A stretch of DNA of 64,000 bases, taken from positions 532,427 through 596,426 of the forward strand of contig NZ_SJPQ01000004.1 in the NCBI RefSeq assembly GCF_007859945.1, given 5' to 3'. A model generated the notes under the pieces. That model made no database searches. It saw only the letters and a list, made by a program, of their open reading frames with translations, and was not told the origin of the DNA. Position 1 is the first letter of the stretch. Each line of letters opens with the position of its first letter. Position numbers and translations under genes: made by a program. Positions 53,696 to 63,698 of this stretch are shown here, one piece after another. This stretch comes from Pseudobythopirellula maris. GTDB taxonomy: Bacteria; Planctomycetota; Planctomycetia; Pirellulales; Lacipirellulaceae.

Positions 53696-55393
53696 TCAGC
53701 CCGTTTCGGCAAACGGGTTCGGTGCACGCTGCTCGACGATGTCCTGGGCGATCTCGATCGCCCGGTCGTAGCTCGGGGCGCAGACCACGTCGTCGCCGTT
53801 CTCAAAGACGCCGGCCTTCTTCAGCAACCCGAGCGGCTGCTTGCGTGGGCTGCTGAGCACGACCTTGATCCCGTCGTCCCGGCACACCTTGATCATCTCG
53901 CGGATCGATTTGGCGCCGCTGGCGTCGATGTACGGGACCTGCTTCATGCGGATGATCATCGCCTCGGGCTTCTGGCCGATGTCGTGGAGCGTGTCGACCA
54001 ACGCGTTCGAGACGCCGAAGAACAGCGGGCCGGTGATGCGGAACACCTCCACTCCAGGGGGGAGCTCGGTCCGCTGGGTGGTGTCTTCCTGCTCGTTGTC
54101 GAGGGCGTCGGCAACGAGGCCTCCCTGCGGGGTCACACTCACCGAGTCGGACATGTGCTTCATGAACAGCAGCGAGGCGATCGTGACGCCCACGCCAATG
54201 GCCGCCGTCAGGTCGACGAACACGGTCAGCAAGAAGGTCAGGAGCATCACCGCCCGATCCGAGCTCGGGAGCTTGAGCAGGTGAACGAACTGCCGGTGCT
54301 CGCTCATCCCCCAGGCCACGACGAACAGGATCGCCGCCAGCGAGGCCAGCGGGATAGAGGTCATCGATCCCGAGAAGAAGTAGACAATGGCCATCAGCAA
54401 GGCGGAGTGAATGATTCCCGCCACGGGCGTTCTGCCGCCCGCTTTCACGTTGGCGGCGGTCCTCGCGATGGCGCCCGTCGCCGGCAATCCCCCGAACAAC
54501 GCGGAGGCGAGGTTGGCGACCCCTTGGCCGACCAGTTCCTGGTTGGGGCGGTGCCGGTAACCCGTCATGCCGTCGGCCACGACAGCCGAGAGGAGCGCCT
54601 CGATTCCCGCGAGGAACGCGATCGTGAACGCCGCGGGGGTGACACTCGCTAGCTTCTCGAAATCCCAAGCGGGTGGCGACAGCGAGGGCAGAGCGCTCTC
54701 GACCTCGCCGAACTTCGTCCCGATGGTCTCGACCGGCGCGTGCGTCGCCGCGACAAACAACGCCGACAGCAGCACGGCGATCAGGTACCCCGGCGCCCGC
54801 GGGGCGAAACGGCGTAAGAGCAGGATCGTGAACAGCGACCCGGCTCCAACCCCAACCGCCCACGGGTCGATCGCATTGAAGGCCGCGAAGTACGCCGCCC
54901 ACTTGGGGATGATCTCGGCCGGCACTTCGTCAATCGGCAGCCCCAGGAAGTCGCGGACCTGCGAGGAGGCGATGATCACCGCGATGCCGGCCGTGAAACC
55001 GGTGATGACGGGGTGCGGGATGTAGCGGATGATTTGGCCGAGCTGGGCGTACCCGGCGACGATGAGAATGACGCCCGCGAGCAGCGTCGCCAGCGCCAGA
55101 CCGTCAAAGCCGTACTGTGCGATCACGCCCGCGATGATCACGACGAACGCCCCCGTGGGCCCGCCGATCTGGACCCGCGAGCCGCCCAGCGCCGAAATGA
55201 AGAAGCCGGCCACGATGGCGGTTAAAAGCCCCTGCTCGGGGGTGGCGCCGCTCGCAATCCCCAGCGCCATCGCCAACGGCAAGGCCACAATGGCGACCGT
55301 GAGGCCGGCCATCGCGTCCGCCTTGAGAGACGAAACCCCATAGCCCTCCCTGAGGAGGGTGTACAGCTTAGGGGTGAAGCGTTGTGGGATCAT
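53696..55393 (-). CDS. SulP-family inorganic anion transporter
   Basis: The 565-residue polytopic protein belongs to the SulP/SLC26 family. Family features include LKADAMAGLTVAIVALPLAMALGIASG split over the first helices, GGSRVQIGGPTGAFVVI, HPVITGFTAGIAV and a GMTGYRHRPNQELVGQGVAN loop. A cytoplasmic STAS domain is at about residues 420-535 (VFRITGPLFFGVSNAL, PYIDASGAKSI). It may move sulfate, bicarbonate or other anions; the substrate is not clear from sequence. The ATG at 55393 (MIPQRFTPKL) was chosen over an upstream extension of low quality. Confidence 0.93.
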   Translation of the reverse strand: MIPQRFTPKLYTLLREGYGVSSLKADAMAGLTVAIVALPLAMALGIASGATPEQGLLTAIVAGFFISALGGSRVQIGGPTGAFVVIIAGVIAQYGFDGLALATLLAGVILIVAGYAQLGQIIRYIPHPVITGFTAGIAVIIASSQVRDFLGLPIDEVPAEIIPKWAAYFAAFNAIDPWAVGVGAGSLFTILLLRRFAPRAPGYLIAVLLSALFVAATHAPVETIGTKFGEVESALPSLSPPAWDFEKLASVTPAAFTIAFLAGIEALLSAVVADGMTGYRHRPNQELVGQGVANLASALFGGLPATGAIARTAANVKAGGRTPVAGIIHSALLMAIVYFFSGSMTSIPLASLAAILFVVAWGMSEHRQFVHLLKLPSSDRAVMLLTFLLTVFVDLTAAIGVGVTIASLLFMKHMSDSVSVTPQGGLVADALDNEQEDTTQRTELPPGVEVFRITGPLFFGVSNALVDTLHDIGQKPEAMIIRMKQVPYIDASGAKSIREMIKVCRDDGIKVVLSSPRKQPLGLLKKAGVFENGDDVVCAPSYDRAIEIAQDIVEQRAPNPFAETG

Positions 55394-55537
55394 TTTCTGC
55401 CGGGGGCCTCCGCTCGCTCGGGCGGAGGTGAACTTCGGCGGATCCCTCGTGGACCCCAAGACCGCACCACTCCCGAGCGGAGCAGTATATGTCGGCGACC
55501 CGGGAGCACGATAGCGTCGACCGTCGCCCCGGCCGCC

Positions 55538-56932
55538 TCAGCGGCGGTACTCCAGGCCGGCGAACCAGCCGTGCAGCAGCAGGTCGCGTTCGCGGGGGCT
55601 CGCCGTGAGCCAGGCGTCTTCGGCCAGCTCGACGCCGTCGATGTACATCGCTTGGTAGCCGCCCCTGAGCGACGTGCAGCGGTTGAGCTGCAGCACCGCG
55701 GCGATCGACGCCTCGCCGGCGAACGCAACGTTCGCGCCGCGCGTCGAGGTGCGCGTCCCGGTGTTCACCACGGTCTGCGAGGCCTCGTTGTCGGCGAGCG
55801 TGGTCGGGTCGTCGAGACTGATTGTCGTCGACTGCTGACGCACGTAGCGCGTGCGGTGGACCATGTTGCAGTACACGCCGGCGTTGCCGAAGCCGCTGAC
55901 GTAGAACCGCGGGCCGGGGCTCCACAGGTCGACCCGTACGCCGGACTGGAAGCCGATCAGGTCGTTGTCGACGTGCAGCGTGTTGGCGCGGTCGATCTCG
56001 ACCGAGAACTCCGTGCCGATGAGCGGCGTCGGGTTGAGGGGGTCGGGGTCGAACTGGTCGAAGCGGTCGTCGATCGTCTCGTCGAGCGAGAAGTAGCGGA
56101 CGCCCAAGTAAGCCTTGGCCGAGCCGTCGTTGAGCTCTTGGAAGTTCAACTCGAGCGAGTGCAGACGCGAGTCGTACTCGAACTTGCGCTGCTGCTGGAA
56201 ATCGACGTCGCTGCCGGCGGGTGTTACCGTGGTGGCGGGGAACAGGGCGTCGGCGCCCCACCCCTGAACCCCCACGTAGCCGATCATCAGCTCGTAGCCG
56301 CGGCACTGGGGCCAGTGACCGAAGGCCATCAGGCGGGCGCCGGAGGCGTGGTTGAAGTTGTCGACTTCGAACGGGGCTGGATCTGGCGCGGGCGGGTTGG
56401 CGTCGTACAGTGCCTCGATCGGGACCGAGTCGCGGTACAGCAGCACGCCGTCGAGCGACACGCGCCAGTTGGGCCCCACGAGCCAGTCGTCGCAACGCCC
56501 CGGCCCGGTGCGGTGCTGCGGGCCGCAGGCGGTCGGCTCGCCCCGCGCCGCCATGAGCTGGCGGTGGAACTGGTCGTTCGGGTAAGCGGTCGATGTGTTG
56601 GCGGCCGCGGCGAGCATGCCGGCGCTCGGGTCGACCGTGGGGATGTCGCTCGGAATCGCCTCGGCGCCGTCGGCGGGTGTGGTGTCGTAAGCGGTCTGCG
56701 CACCGAAAGCCATCGGCTCGCCGTAGCGGCCGGTCGCCGTGGTCGCTTGGCTCGGCGCCTCGTACAACGCGATGCCCGGCTGGGCCGCGTAGGGCGCCGC
56801 AGCATCCGGTTGTGGTTCCAGTAGATGCCGCGGCGCAACGCCGGCGGCAGCGGCGATTGACGCCGACAACGACACCACGGTGAATGCGACGACTGAACGG
56901 CGAAGCGCGGCGCGCACTGCTAGCTTGAGCAT
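55538..56932 (-). CDS. BBP7-family outer-membrane beta-barrel-like protein
   Basis: The 464-residue protein has a long signal region (about residues 1-30) and a Pro/Ala/Thr-rich variable part (to about 140). A C-terminal barrel-like domain follows, with RVSLDGVLLYRDS, ARLMAFGHWPQCRGYELMIGY, HSLELNFQEL and YVSGFGNAGVYCN. These fit the BBP7-type outer-membrane proteins found in planctomycetes. The role is structural or porin-like by inference. The ATG at 56932 was chosen because the signal peptide starts there; the upstream frame adds 50 non-homologous residues. Confidence 0.82.
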   Translation of the reverse strand: MLKLAVRAALRRSVVAFTVVSLSASIAAAAGVAPRHLLEPQPDAAAPYAAQPGIALYEAPSQATTATGRYGEPMAFGAQTAYDTTPADGAEAIPSDIPTVDPSAGMLAAAANTSTAYPNDQFHRQLMAARGEPTACGPQHRTGPGRCDDWLVGPNWRVSLDGVLLYRDSVPIEALYDANPPAPDPAPFEVDNFNHASGARLMAFGHWPQCRGYELMIGYVGVQGWGADALFPATTVTPAGSDVDFQQQRKFEYDSRLHSLELNFQELNDGSAKAYLGVRYFSLDETIDDRFDQFDPDPLNPTPLIGTEFSVEIDRANTLHVDNDLIGFQSGVRVDLWSPGPRFYVSGFGNAGVYCNMVHRTRYVRQQSTTISLDDPTTLADNEASQTVVNTGTRTSTRGANVAFAGEASIAAVLQLNRCTSLRGGYQAMYIDGVELAEDAWLTASPRERDLLLHGWFAGLEYRR

Positions 56933-57121
56933 CGGTTCCCCCCCAAGGCGCGGACTGCGCCACCGTCCCGGCCTCACCGCGCAACGCGAGCGGGCCGGGT
57001 GGTTCCCTTCCTGACGGGAGTATCGGTTGCGCCGGGCGTCCGGGGGCAGCCGAGACCTGGAGGATGGGCATAGGCTGCGCAAACAACCCCGATTAACACG
57101 CCGCCGGACGCCGCGTGCTTG

Positions 57122-58174
57122 TCAGACCATCTCGCCGAGCATCGCGAGCAGCGTGTCGATCTGCGCGTCGTCGCCCACCGTAATCCGCAGGCCGTCGCCC
57201 CAGTTGGGATAGCTGAGGTACCGGACCAGCACGCCCCGCTCCTTGAGCGACAGGTAGAGCTGATCGTGGCCCACGCGTGGGTGCGTGACCCACACGAAGT
57301 TGGCCTGCGACGGGGTCACCGCAAACCCGAGGCCCTCGAGGCCTCCCATGAGGCGTTCGCGTCCGGCGCGGACCCGGTTGACGTTCTCCTCGAGCCACGC
57401 CTGGTCGTCGATCGCGGCCGTGGCGGCGGCGATCGAAAGGGCGTCGCAGTTGTAACTGTCTTTCACCTTGCCGAGCTGCTCGATCACTTGCGGCTGGGCC
57501 ACGAGGTAGCCGAACCGCAGCCCGGCGAGCGCGTAGCTCTTGGACAAAGTGCGGCTGACCATCACCCGCTCGTTCGAGCGGACCAGGTCCAAGCAGTTGG
57601 TGTCGGCGAAGTCGGCGTACGCCTCGTCCACGAGCAGCGGGCACGGGAGCATGTCGGCGATCGCCGCCACCTCGCCCGGCGCCAGGCAGACGCCCGAGGG
57701 GCTGTTCGGGTTGGCCAGGTACGCCAGCCGCAGCCGCTCGTCGGGCGCGGTGAACTCGAAGCCCAGCGACCAGTCGCTCTCGTACGGAACGATCTCCTGG
57801 GCGGCGCCCTGGATCTCGGCGAGCGTTTGGTAGAGCACGTAGCTCGGCGTGGCGTAGCGGACGACTTGGCCCTCGCCCACGAACGTGCGGGTGACGATCG
57901 TCAGGATGTCGTCGCTGCCGTTGCCGCACAGGATCCAGTCGGGCGTGATCGCGTCGCTCTGCTGCGAGAGCACATCGGCCGCGCGCATGCGAAAGGCCGT
58001 GGCGTGCGGGTCGGGGTAGCGACGCAGCGAAGGGACGGCGGCGGCGACCGCTTCGGCCACTTTGGGCGAGGCGGGATAGGGATTCTCGTTCGTGTTGAGC
58101 TTGACGACCTTGGTCCCGCGCGGCTGCTCGCCGGGCTGGTAACCACGCATCCGCTCGATCTCGGGTCGGAACAT
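57122..58174 (-). CDS. hisC: Histidinol-phosphate aminotransferase
   Basis: The 350-residue class I/II PLP aminotransferase shows KLNTNENPYP near residue 25, CGNGSDDIL near 83, LANPNSPSG near 153, LVDEAYADF near 181 and the PLP lysine Lys212 in SRTLSKSYALAG. It converts imidazole acetol phosphate to histidinol phosphate. The length is normal. The hisD gene lies 1.4 kb upstream on the same strand, separated by a gluconolactonase-like gene. Confidence 0.94.
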   Translation of the reverse strand: MFRPEIERMRGYQPGEQPRGTKVVKLNTNENPYPASPKVAEAVAAAVPSLRRYPDPHATAFRMRAADVLSQQSDAITPDWILCGNGSDDILTIVTRTFVGEGQVVRYATPSYVLYQTLAEIQGAAQEIVPYESDWSLGFEFTAPDERLRLAYLANPNSPSGVCLAPGEVAAIADMLPCPLLVDEAYADFADTNCLDLVRSNERVMVSRTLSKSYALAGLRFGYLVAQPQVIEQLGKVKDSYNCDALSIAAATAAIDDQAWLEENVNRVRAGRERLMGGLEGLGFAVTPSQANFVWVTHPRVGHDQLYLSLKERGVLVRYLSYPNWGDGLRITVGDDAQIDTLLAMLGEMV

Positions 58175-58312
58175 GAGTAGGGCTGCTGGCTGTTGGCTTT
58201 TAGCTGTTGGCGACGACAGTTCCCCTCGCCTTGATGAGGAGGCCGTGTTTATAGGGATACGGGGTGATGTGCTGGGTACAGGGCGCGCCTGAAAGAACCC
58301 GGGTACCCGGGT

Positions 58313-58359
58313 TATCCCCCCTCCCCGGCCCTCCCCACCAGGGGGGGAGGGAGAGAATC
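58313..58359. repeat. CCCCTCCCC/GGGGAGGG palindrome, family D copy 2
   Basis: An imperfect palindrome ATCCCCCCTCCCC ... GGGGGGGAGGGAGAG lies between the gluconolactonase-like gene and hisC. About 75 bp away (58221-58240) the phrase TCCCCTCGCCTTGATGAGGA recalls the sequence beside copy 1 (TCCCCTCGCCTTGAG). Confidence 0.65.
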
Positions 58360-58373
58360 ATCGGGAGTGCAGA

Positions 58374-59399
58374 TCAGAACCCCTGCCCTTTCGATTTGGT
58401 CTTAATCCTACAGAGCCACATGTCGGCCGTCATGTAGAGGTGGCTCCCGTCGGCGCCGCCGAAGCAGCAATTGGCCGTTGCTTCGCCGGTGGCGATGCGG
58501 CCCAAAGGCTCGCCCTCGGGCGAGAAGACCCACACACCGCCGGGGCCGGTGGCCCACACGTTGCCCGCCGCGTCGACGGCCAAACCGTCCGGCAGGCCGC
58601 GCATCTGGCGCCCCTGCTCCGTCGCGTCGAAGAACAGCTCGCCGTCGCCGACCGAGCCGTCGTCGGCCACGGGGTACTTGCGCCAGATCGCCGCACGCGA
58701 CTCCGACTGGGCGACGTAAAGCGTGCGGCCGTCGGGCGACAGGCCGATGCCGTTCGGCCGATTGAGTGTGCGATCGACCAGCGACAGCTCGCCCGCGGGC
58801 GACAGGCGGTAGACGCCGCAGAAGTCGAGCTCCCGCTGCGGCGAGTCCCACTGCCCCGGCAGGCCGTACGGCGGGTCGGTGAAGTAGAGGTCGCCGCGGG
58901 CGGACCAGACGCAATCGTTGGGGCTGTTGAGGCGTTTGCCTTGGTAGTTGTCGACGAGCGTCCGCTTGCCGCCGTCCCAGGTCATCATCGCCACGCGGCG
59001 GTCGCCGTGTTCGCAAAGCGTGAGGTCGCCCTTGGGGTCGAGGAACATGCCGTTGCTGCCCGGTTCGCGGCTGTAGCGGCCGACACCGGTGTAGCCCGAC
59101 GGGTCGAGAAACACGCTCACCCCCTGCCCTTCGACCCATTTCATCACCCGGTTGGGCGGGATGTCGGAGAACAGCAGGAACCCGCCGTCACGCGGAACCC
59201 AGACCGGACCCTCCGACCAATCGAAGCCGCCGGCGAGCACCTCGATCTTGGCGCCCGGCTCGATCAGCTCGTCGAGCGCCGGATCGAGCCGCACCACTTC
59301 GCCGAGCGTGGGGAAAGTCGTGGTGTCTTGCGCGTGGCACCAATTCAAGGATAGAGCCGCTGAAGCGAGCACCGCAGTAAGAGCAACCTTGAGAAACAT
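58374..59399 (-). CDS. Secreted SMP-30/gluconolactonase-like beta-propeller protein
   Basis: The 341-residue protein has a signal peptide (about residues 1-24, ending CHAQ) and an SMP-30/gluconolactonase propeller domain. It shows FDWSEGPVWVPRDG near 57, LFSDIPPNRVMKW near 75, LNSPNDCVW near 157, RPNGIGLSPDGRTLYVA near 217 and LPDGLAVDAAGNVWATG near 270. Metal-binding positions (Glu in SEGP, Asn in SPND, Asp in LPDG) are kept. It probably opens a sugar lactone in the periplasm. It lies between hisD and hisC but is unlikely to act in histidine synthesis. Confidence 0.9.
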   Translation of the reverse strand: MFLKVALTAVLASAALSLNWCHAQDTTTFPTLGEVVRLDPALDELIEPGAKIEVLAGGFDWSEGPVWVPRDGGFLLFSDIPPNRVMKWVEGQGVSVFLDPSGYTGVGRYSREPGSNGMFLDPKGDLTLCEHGDRRVAMMTWDGGKRTLVDNYQGKRLNSPNDCVWSARGDLYFTDPPYGLPGQWDSPQRELDFCGVYRLSPAGELSLVDRTLNRPNGIGLSPDGRTLYVAQSESRAAIWRKYPVADDGSVGDGELFFDATEQGRQMRGLPDGLAVDAAGNVWATGPGGVWVFSPEGEPLGRIATGEATANCCFGGADGSHLYMTADMWLCRIKTKSKGQGF

Positions 59400-59551
59400 C
59401 GAGACGCCTAAATGGATGAGAGTAAGGAATGAGCCGCTGATTTTCGCAGATGGCCGCGGATGTCGTTCGGCGGCTTTTTGCCTGACCGGCTGCAAGCAAG
59501 TCAGTGCTTGAAGCAGAGAACGCATCCGCGCTTATCCCGCGTATGAGCGGC

Positions 59552-60928
59552 TTATTCTAATCGAACCGAGACAGCCGCGGCGTGGGCGGTGAGGCTTTCT
59601 TTCTCCGCGATGCGGACGATGTCCTCCGCGTTCGCCTTGAGGTCCTTCGCCGTGAACTCGATCACGCTGTTCGACCGCAGGAAGTCGTTGCTCGACAGGC
59701 CGCTGGCGAAGCGGGCCGTGGCGCCAGTGGGCAACACGTGCGACGGGCCGGCGGCGTAGTCGCCCACCGGCACCGGGCTGTGGGGACCCATGAACACGGC
59801 GCCCGCGCAGCGGATCTGGTCCAGCAGCTGCTGAGGCTGCTCGCACGCGAGGTGCAGGTGCTCGGTCGCCAGCTCGTCGCACAGCCGGGCGGCCTGGGCG
59901 CGATCGCCTACGGTGATCAGCGCGCCGAACGCCTCGAGCGATTGCTTGGCGAGCTCGCCGCGCGACAGCTCGGCGAGCTGCTTCTCCAGTTCTTCGGCGA
60001 CGGCTTCGATGAGCGGCTCGTGCCATGTGACCAGCACCGCCGAGCCAGGGGCGTGCTCGGCCTGCGCGATCAGGTCGGCGGCGGCGTAACGGGCGGGGGT
60101 GCTCTGGTCGGCGATCACAATCACCTCGCTCGGCCCGGCGATCGAGTCGATGTCGACCGTGCCGTACACGTGCCGCTTGGCGAGCGCGACGAACAGGTTG
60201 CCGGGGCCGACGATCTTGTCGACCTTCCTTAAAATCCCCTCCCCCTGCGGGGGAGAGGGATCTAGGCCATAAGCCATCGCCGCCACGGCCTGGGCGCCGC
60301 CCACACGGTAAACCTCGTCGATGCCAAGCTCGTGGCAGGTGGCCAGCAGGTCGGTGTTGTAGCTGCCGAACTTCGTCGGCGGCGCGACCACCGCCAGCTC
60401 CTTCACGCCGGCCGCCTGCGCCGGCACGGCGGTCATCAGCACGGTCGACGGGTAAGCCGCCGCCCCGCCCGGCACGCACAGGCCAACGCGCTCCAGCGGC
60501 AAGTAACGCTGCCGCAGCGAGCCGCCGCCAGGCAGGTCGACGCTCACGTCCGTGTGCAAGATCGCGCTCTGGAACCGCAAGATGTTCGCACGCAGGCGGC
60601 GGACCGTCTCAAGGAACTCCGGCTCGGCCGCGGCGTGGGCGGCGGCCAGCTCTTCTGCCGGCACACGCAGTTCGTCGGCCGCGAGCCGCGCGCCGTCGAG
60701 CTTCTCGCCGTACTCCAAGGCCGCCTCCACGCCACGGTCGCGCACGTCGTCGCAGATACGCTCGACCACCTGGGTGGGGGTGAGGGGCTCGCCGAAAACC
60801 TCGATCGTCTTCCGGCGCCCGGCGTCGCTGACCACATTGCCGTCGGGCGCGAGCTTGTGGCGCAGCTCCTGGAGGGCGGAGAGAGACTCGGGGCGGCGGG
60901 CGTCGATGCGGGCGATTTTGAGCTTCAT
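59552..60928 (-). CDS. hisD: Histidinol dehydrogenase with a palindrome-encoded insertion
   Basis: The 458-residue protein shows HisD motifs: [15 protein letters not shown] near 141, [15 protein letters not shown] near 181, [13 protein letters not shown] near 209, [10 protein letters not shown] near 235, [12 protein letters not shown], and the zinc and catalytic residues in [25 protein letters not shown] (split; His and Asp visible). Between AMAYG and KVDKI there are 13 residues ([13 protein letters not shown]) where homologues I recall have about 5. This block is encoded by family D repeat copy 3. It oxidises histidinol to histidine. The frame is kept, so the enzyme is probably active. Confidence 0.93.
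   Translation of the reverse strand: MKLKIARIDARRPESLSALQELRHKLAPDGNVVSDAGRRKTIEVFGEPLTPTQVVERICDDVRDRGVEAALEYGEKLDGARLAADELRVPAEELAAAHAAAEPEFLETVRRLRANILRFQSAILHTDVSVDLPGGGSLRQRYLPLERVGLCVPGGAAAYPSTVLMTAVPAQAAGVKELAVVAPPTKFGSYNTDLLATCHELGIDEVYRVGGAQAVAAMAYGLDPSPPQGEGILRKVDKIVGPGNLFVALAKRHVYGTVDIDSIAGPSEVIVIADQSTPARYAAADLIAQAEHAPGSAVLVTWHEPLIEAVAEELEKQLAELSRGELAKQSLEAFGALITVGDRAQAARLCDELATEHLHLACEQPQQLLDQIRCAGAVFMGPHSPVPVGDYAAGPSHVLPTGATARFASGLSSNDFLRSNSVIEFTAKDLKANAEDIVRIAEKESLTAHAAAVSVRLE
60234..60261. repeat. Family D palindrome inside hisD, in frame
   Basis: ATCCCCTCCCCCTGC followed by GGGGGAGAGGGAT forms an imperfect palindrome inside the hisD coding sequence. Read on the minus strand it encodes the SPPQGEG part of the extra block. 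It matches the intergenic copies at 31949 and 58313. Confidence 0.8.
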
Positions 60929-61110
60929 AGCACCCTTAGATTACCCCGCCGGGGCGGCCGTATACAGTGGCGGCCCGGCCCACGGCGGCGTGCTTTCGGC
61001 GGTCGTGGCCCATCGGTACAATCGCCCGGTCTGAACCCTGGCGCCAGTAACTCGGTCCCCCGAACCCCGCTCCCCGAACCTCCCCCCCCTGCCTCCTGGT
61101 CCCTCCTGCA

Positions 61111-62142
61111 ATGATCGATCTGCGTAGCGACACGATGACACGCCCCACGGCCGGTATGCGCGAAGCCATGGCCCGCGCCGAAGTGGGCGACGACGTTTGC
61201 GGCGAAGACCCCACGGTGATCGCCCTCGAGGAGCGGGTCGCCCACACGCTCGGCAAGGAGGCGGCGCTGTTTGTCCCGTCGGGGACGATGGGCAACCAGA
61301 TCGGCATCCGGCTGCACTGCCAGCCGGGCGACGAGTTCCTCACGGAGGCCGAGAGCCACGTGCTCAACTACGAGCAGGCGGCCTACGCCCAGCTGTTCGG
61401 CCTGGCGGCCCGGGCGGTTGTGTCGACCGACGGGCTGCCCGCGATCGACGATTTGGACGCCGCCGTGCGGCCCGACAGCGACCACGCCCCACGCACCCGG
61501 CTGCTCACGCTGGAGAACACGCACAACCGTTGGGGCGGCCGGCTGCTGCAGCTGGCCGAGGTGGAGCGCGTTTGCCTGTGGGCCGAGGGCCGTGGCCTGG
61601 GGCGTCACCTCGACGCCGCCCGGCTGTGGAACGCCGCGGTCGCCACCGGCCAGTCGCCCGCGAGCCTCAGCAAGCCGTTCGACACGGTGAGCGTTTGCTT
61701 CAGCAAGGGCCTCGGCTGCCCGGTCGGCTCGGTGCTCGCCGGGCCTAAGGAGATGATCCGCGCCGCGAGGCGGCTGCGCAAAGCGCTCGGCGGCGGGTGG
61801 CGGCAGGCGGGCATCCTGGCGGCCGCCGCGATCTACGCGCTCGACAACCACATCGACCGCTTGGCAGAAGACCACCGCCACGCCGACCGGTTGGCCGACG
61901 CCGTCCGCGAGGCGCCAGGCCTCACGTTGGTCGACGACCGGTGCGACACGAATATCGTGATGTTTGACGTCGAGCCCTCAATGGGCACGGGCGACGCCTT
62001 CTGCCAGCGTCTCGAAACACGCGGCGTTCGCACGTGGTCGGTTCGCCCCCAACGCGTCAGGGCGCTGACGCACCTCGACGTCGATTCACCTCGGATCGAT
62101 GAGGCGTGTGAGGCGATCTTGGCGGTCGCGGGCGGGGAGTAG
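61111..62142 (+). CDS. ltaE: Threonine aldolase (low-specificity type)
   Basis: The 343-residue protein matches the beta-eliminating lyase/threonine aldolase family: [59 protein letters not shown], and the PLP lysine Lys199 in [12 protein letters not shown]. The motif before it reads [10 protein letters not shown], where the common form is HMDGAR. It cleaves threonine or allo-threonine to glycine and acetaldehyde. It is divergent from hisD with 182 bp between starts. The stretch directly before the ATG is C-rich with no clear ribosome-binding site. Confidence 0.92.
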   Translation: MIDLRSDTMTRPTAGMREAMARAEVGDDVCGEDPTVIALEERVAHTLGKEAALFVPSGTMGNQIGIRLHCQPGDEFLTEAESHVLNYEQAAYAQLFGLAARAVVSTDGLPAIDDLDAAVRPDSDHAPRTRLLTLENTHNRWGGRLLQLAEVERVCLWAEGRGLGRHLDAARLWNAAVATGQSPASLSKPFDTVSVCFSKGLGCPVGSVLAGPKEMIRAARRLRKALGGGWRQAGILAAAAIYALDNHIDRLAEDHRHADRLADAVREAPGLTLVDDRCDTNIVMFDVEPSMGTGDAFCQRLETRGVRTWSVRPQRVRALTHLDVDSPRIDEACEAILAVAGGE

Positions 62143-62495
62143 CGGCGAAGGCGGGTCTGCCGCCCTGTCTACTGTGAGTAAAGGCCGGGCGGGTAGCCCA
62201 GGTTTTTCAAACCTGGGTCGCCGCAGGCGACAAGAAGCACGCGTGCAAACGCCGTGTAGCGAACGAGGCAACCGGCCGGCAACACCCAACCGCGGCTTCT
62301 TGTGGCTTCGCCACCCAGGTTCGAGAACCTGGGCTACCCGGTGCGCTTGCGTAGCGACAAGAGAAGCAAACCTGATTCGGCTTTAGGTTTCAGGACACGC
62401 AGCGAGTGGCGTTGCTCTATTCCACGGGGTGATTGGCGGAACTAGAATCGTAGCACTCCTCTGAATGTCGCCTCCACTTAGCAAAGGGTTTCGCC
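62143..62495. other. Intergenic region with family C palindrome
   Basis: The 353-bp gap contains the large inverted repeat 62191-62339 and no gene. The rest (62340-62495) likely holds the xylanase promoter; an AAAGGG near 62485 may serve as its ribosome-binding site. Confidence 0.5.
62191..62339. repeat. Large palindromic repeat, family C
   Basis: Arms of about 45 bp (62191-62238 and about 62295-62339) are imperfect inverted complements that begin GGGTAGCCCAGG and end CCTGGGCTACCC. Each arm has its own smaller palindrome (AGGTTTTTCAAACCT; AGGTTCGAGAACCT). Only this copy is in the window. Confidence 0.85.
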
Positions 62496-63698
62496 GTGGC
62501 TTGGGCCCCCTCTTCTTTTGCCAAACGAACGCTGCTTCTCGTCGGCTTGCTCGTCGGCGCGGTCTTGCCTCAGTGCCACGCCGAAGAACTGGCGTCTCAT
62601 CTTGCAGACGAACAGGAGCGGCAGCGGCCGAGCGGCGCCGGCTCGCTCAAAGCGGCGGTCGGCGATCGCTACAAGATCGGCGTGGGTGTTGGTCACCGGG
62701 TGCTCGACAACCCCGCGGAAGCGGAGCTGCTCCGTCGGCACTTCAGCATTCTCACCCCCGAGAATTGCATGAAGCCTCAGCAGGTCCACCCGGCCGAGGA
62801 CCGCTGGAGCTTTGACGGCGCGGACCGCTATGTCGACTTCGCGCGAGCGAACGGGCTGGAGGTCGCTGGCCATTGCTTGGTGTGGGCCGAGGACGACCGC
62901 ACGGCTCCTTGGATGATGGAAGACGACGGGGAGCCGGTCTCGAAGGCGAAATTGCTGCAACGCATCGAGCAGCACGTGGAGATGGTCGTCGGACGCTACG
63001 CCGACGCGGTCACGATGTGGGACGTCGTCAACGAGGCGATCGGCGACGGCAAGGACGGCTTGCTGCGCGACTCGGTCTTCTCACGCACAAGCGGCGTCGA
63101 CTACATCGTGACGGCCTTCCAGACGGCCCGCGCCAACGACCCCGATGCGCTGCTCATCTACAACGACTACAACGGCCACAAGCCGGCGAAACGCAAGAAG
63201 CTGCTCGAGCTGCTGGCTCTGCTCAAAGAGAACGGCGCGCCAGTCGACGCCTACGGCATGCAGGGCCATTTTGAGCTGGGCGACGATTCGCTCCCGCAGC
63301 TGCGCGAGACCTTCGACGCGCTGCGCGAGCTGGGGCTGAAGGTGGTGGTCTCGGAACTCGACATCGACGTCGTCACACGCAGCCGCTGGTGGGACGACGG
63401 CGGCAAGCACCGCGACGAACTGGCCGACCACGACCCCTACAAAGACGGCCTGCCGACGCAAGTCGAGCGGCAACTGATCGAGGAGTACGTCGCGCTGTTC
63501 GAGCTGTTCGACGACTACAGCGACATCATCGAGCGGGTCTCTTTCTGGAACCTGCACGACGGGCAGAGTTGGCTGAACTACTTCCCGTGGCGGCGGACCA
63601 ACTACCCGCTGCTGTTCGACCGCAACTTGCAGCCGAAGCCCGTTTACGACGCGGTGCTGGAGTCACTCGCCCAGCGCCAAGCGGGCGGCGCCGAGTAG
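62496..63698 (+). CDS. Secreted endo-1,4-beta-xylanase-like enzyme (GH10)
   Basis: The 400-residue protein starts at a GTG and has a signal peptide (about residues 1-29, ending CHA). The GH10 (beta/alpha)8 domain shows TPENCMKPQQV near 88, GHCLVWAED near 125, the acid/base Glu180 in WDVVNEAI, YNDYN near 222, GMQGHF near 254, and the nucleophile Glu287 in SELDIDV. It should cleave xylan or related beta-1,4-glycans outside the cytoplasm. With the pectate lyase at 24151 it suggests plant or algal polysaccharide use. Confidence 0.93.
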   Translation: MAWAPSSFAKRTLLLVGLLVGAVLPQCHAEELASHLADEQERQRPSGAGSLKAAVGDRYKIGVGVGHRVLDNPAEAELLRRHFSILTPENCMKPQQVHPAEDRWSFDGADRYVDFARANGLEVAGHCLVWAEDDRTAPWMMEDDGEPVSKAKLLQRIEQHVEMVVGRYADAVTMWDVVNEAIGDGKDGLLRDSVFSRTSGVDYIVTAFQTARANDPDALLIYNDYNGHKPAKRKKLLELLALLKENGAPVDAYGMQGHFELGDDSLPQLRETFDALRELGLKVVVSELDIDVVTRSRWWDDGGKHRDELADHDPYKDGLPTQVERQLIEEYVALFELFDDYSDIIERVSFWNLHDGQSWLNYFPWRRTNYPLLFDRNLQPKPVYDAVLESLAQRQAGGAE

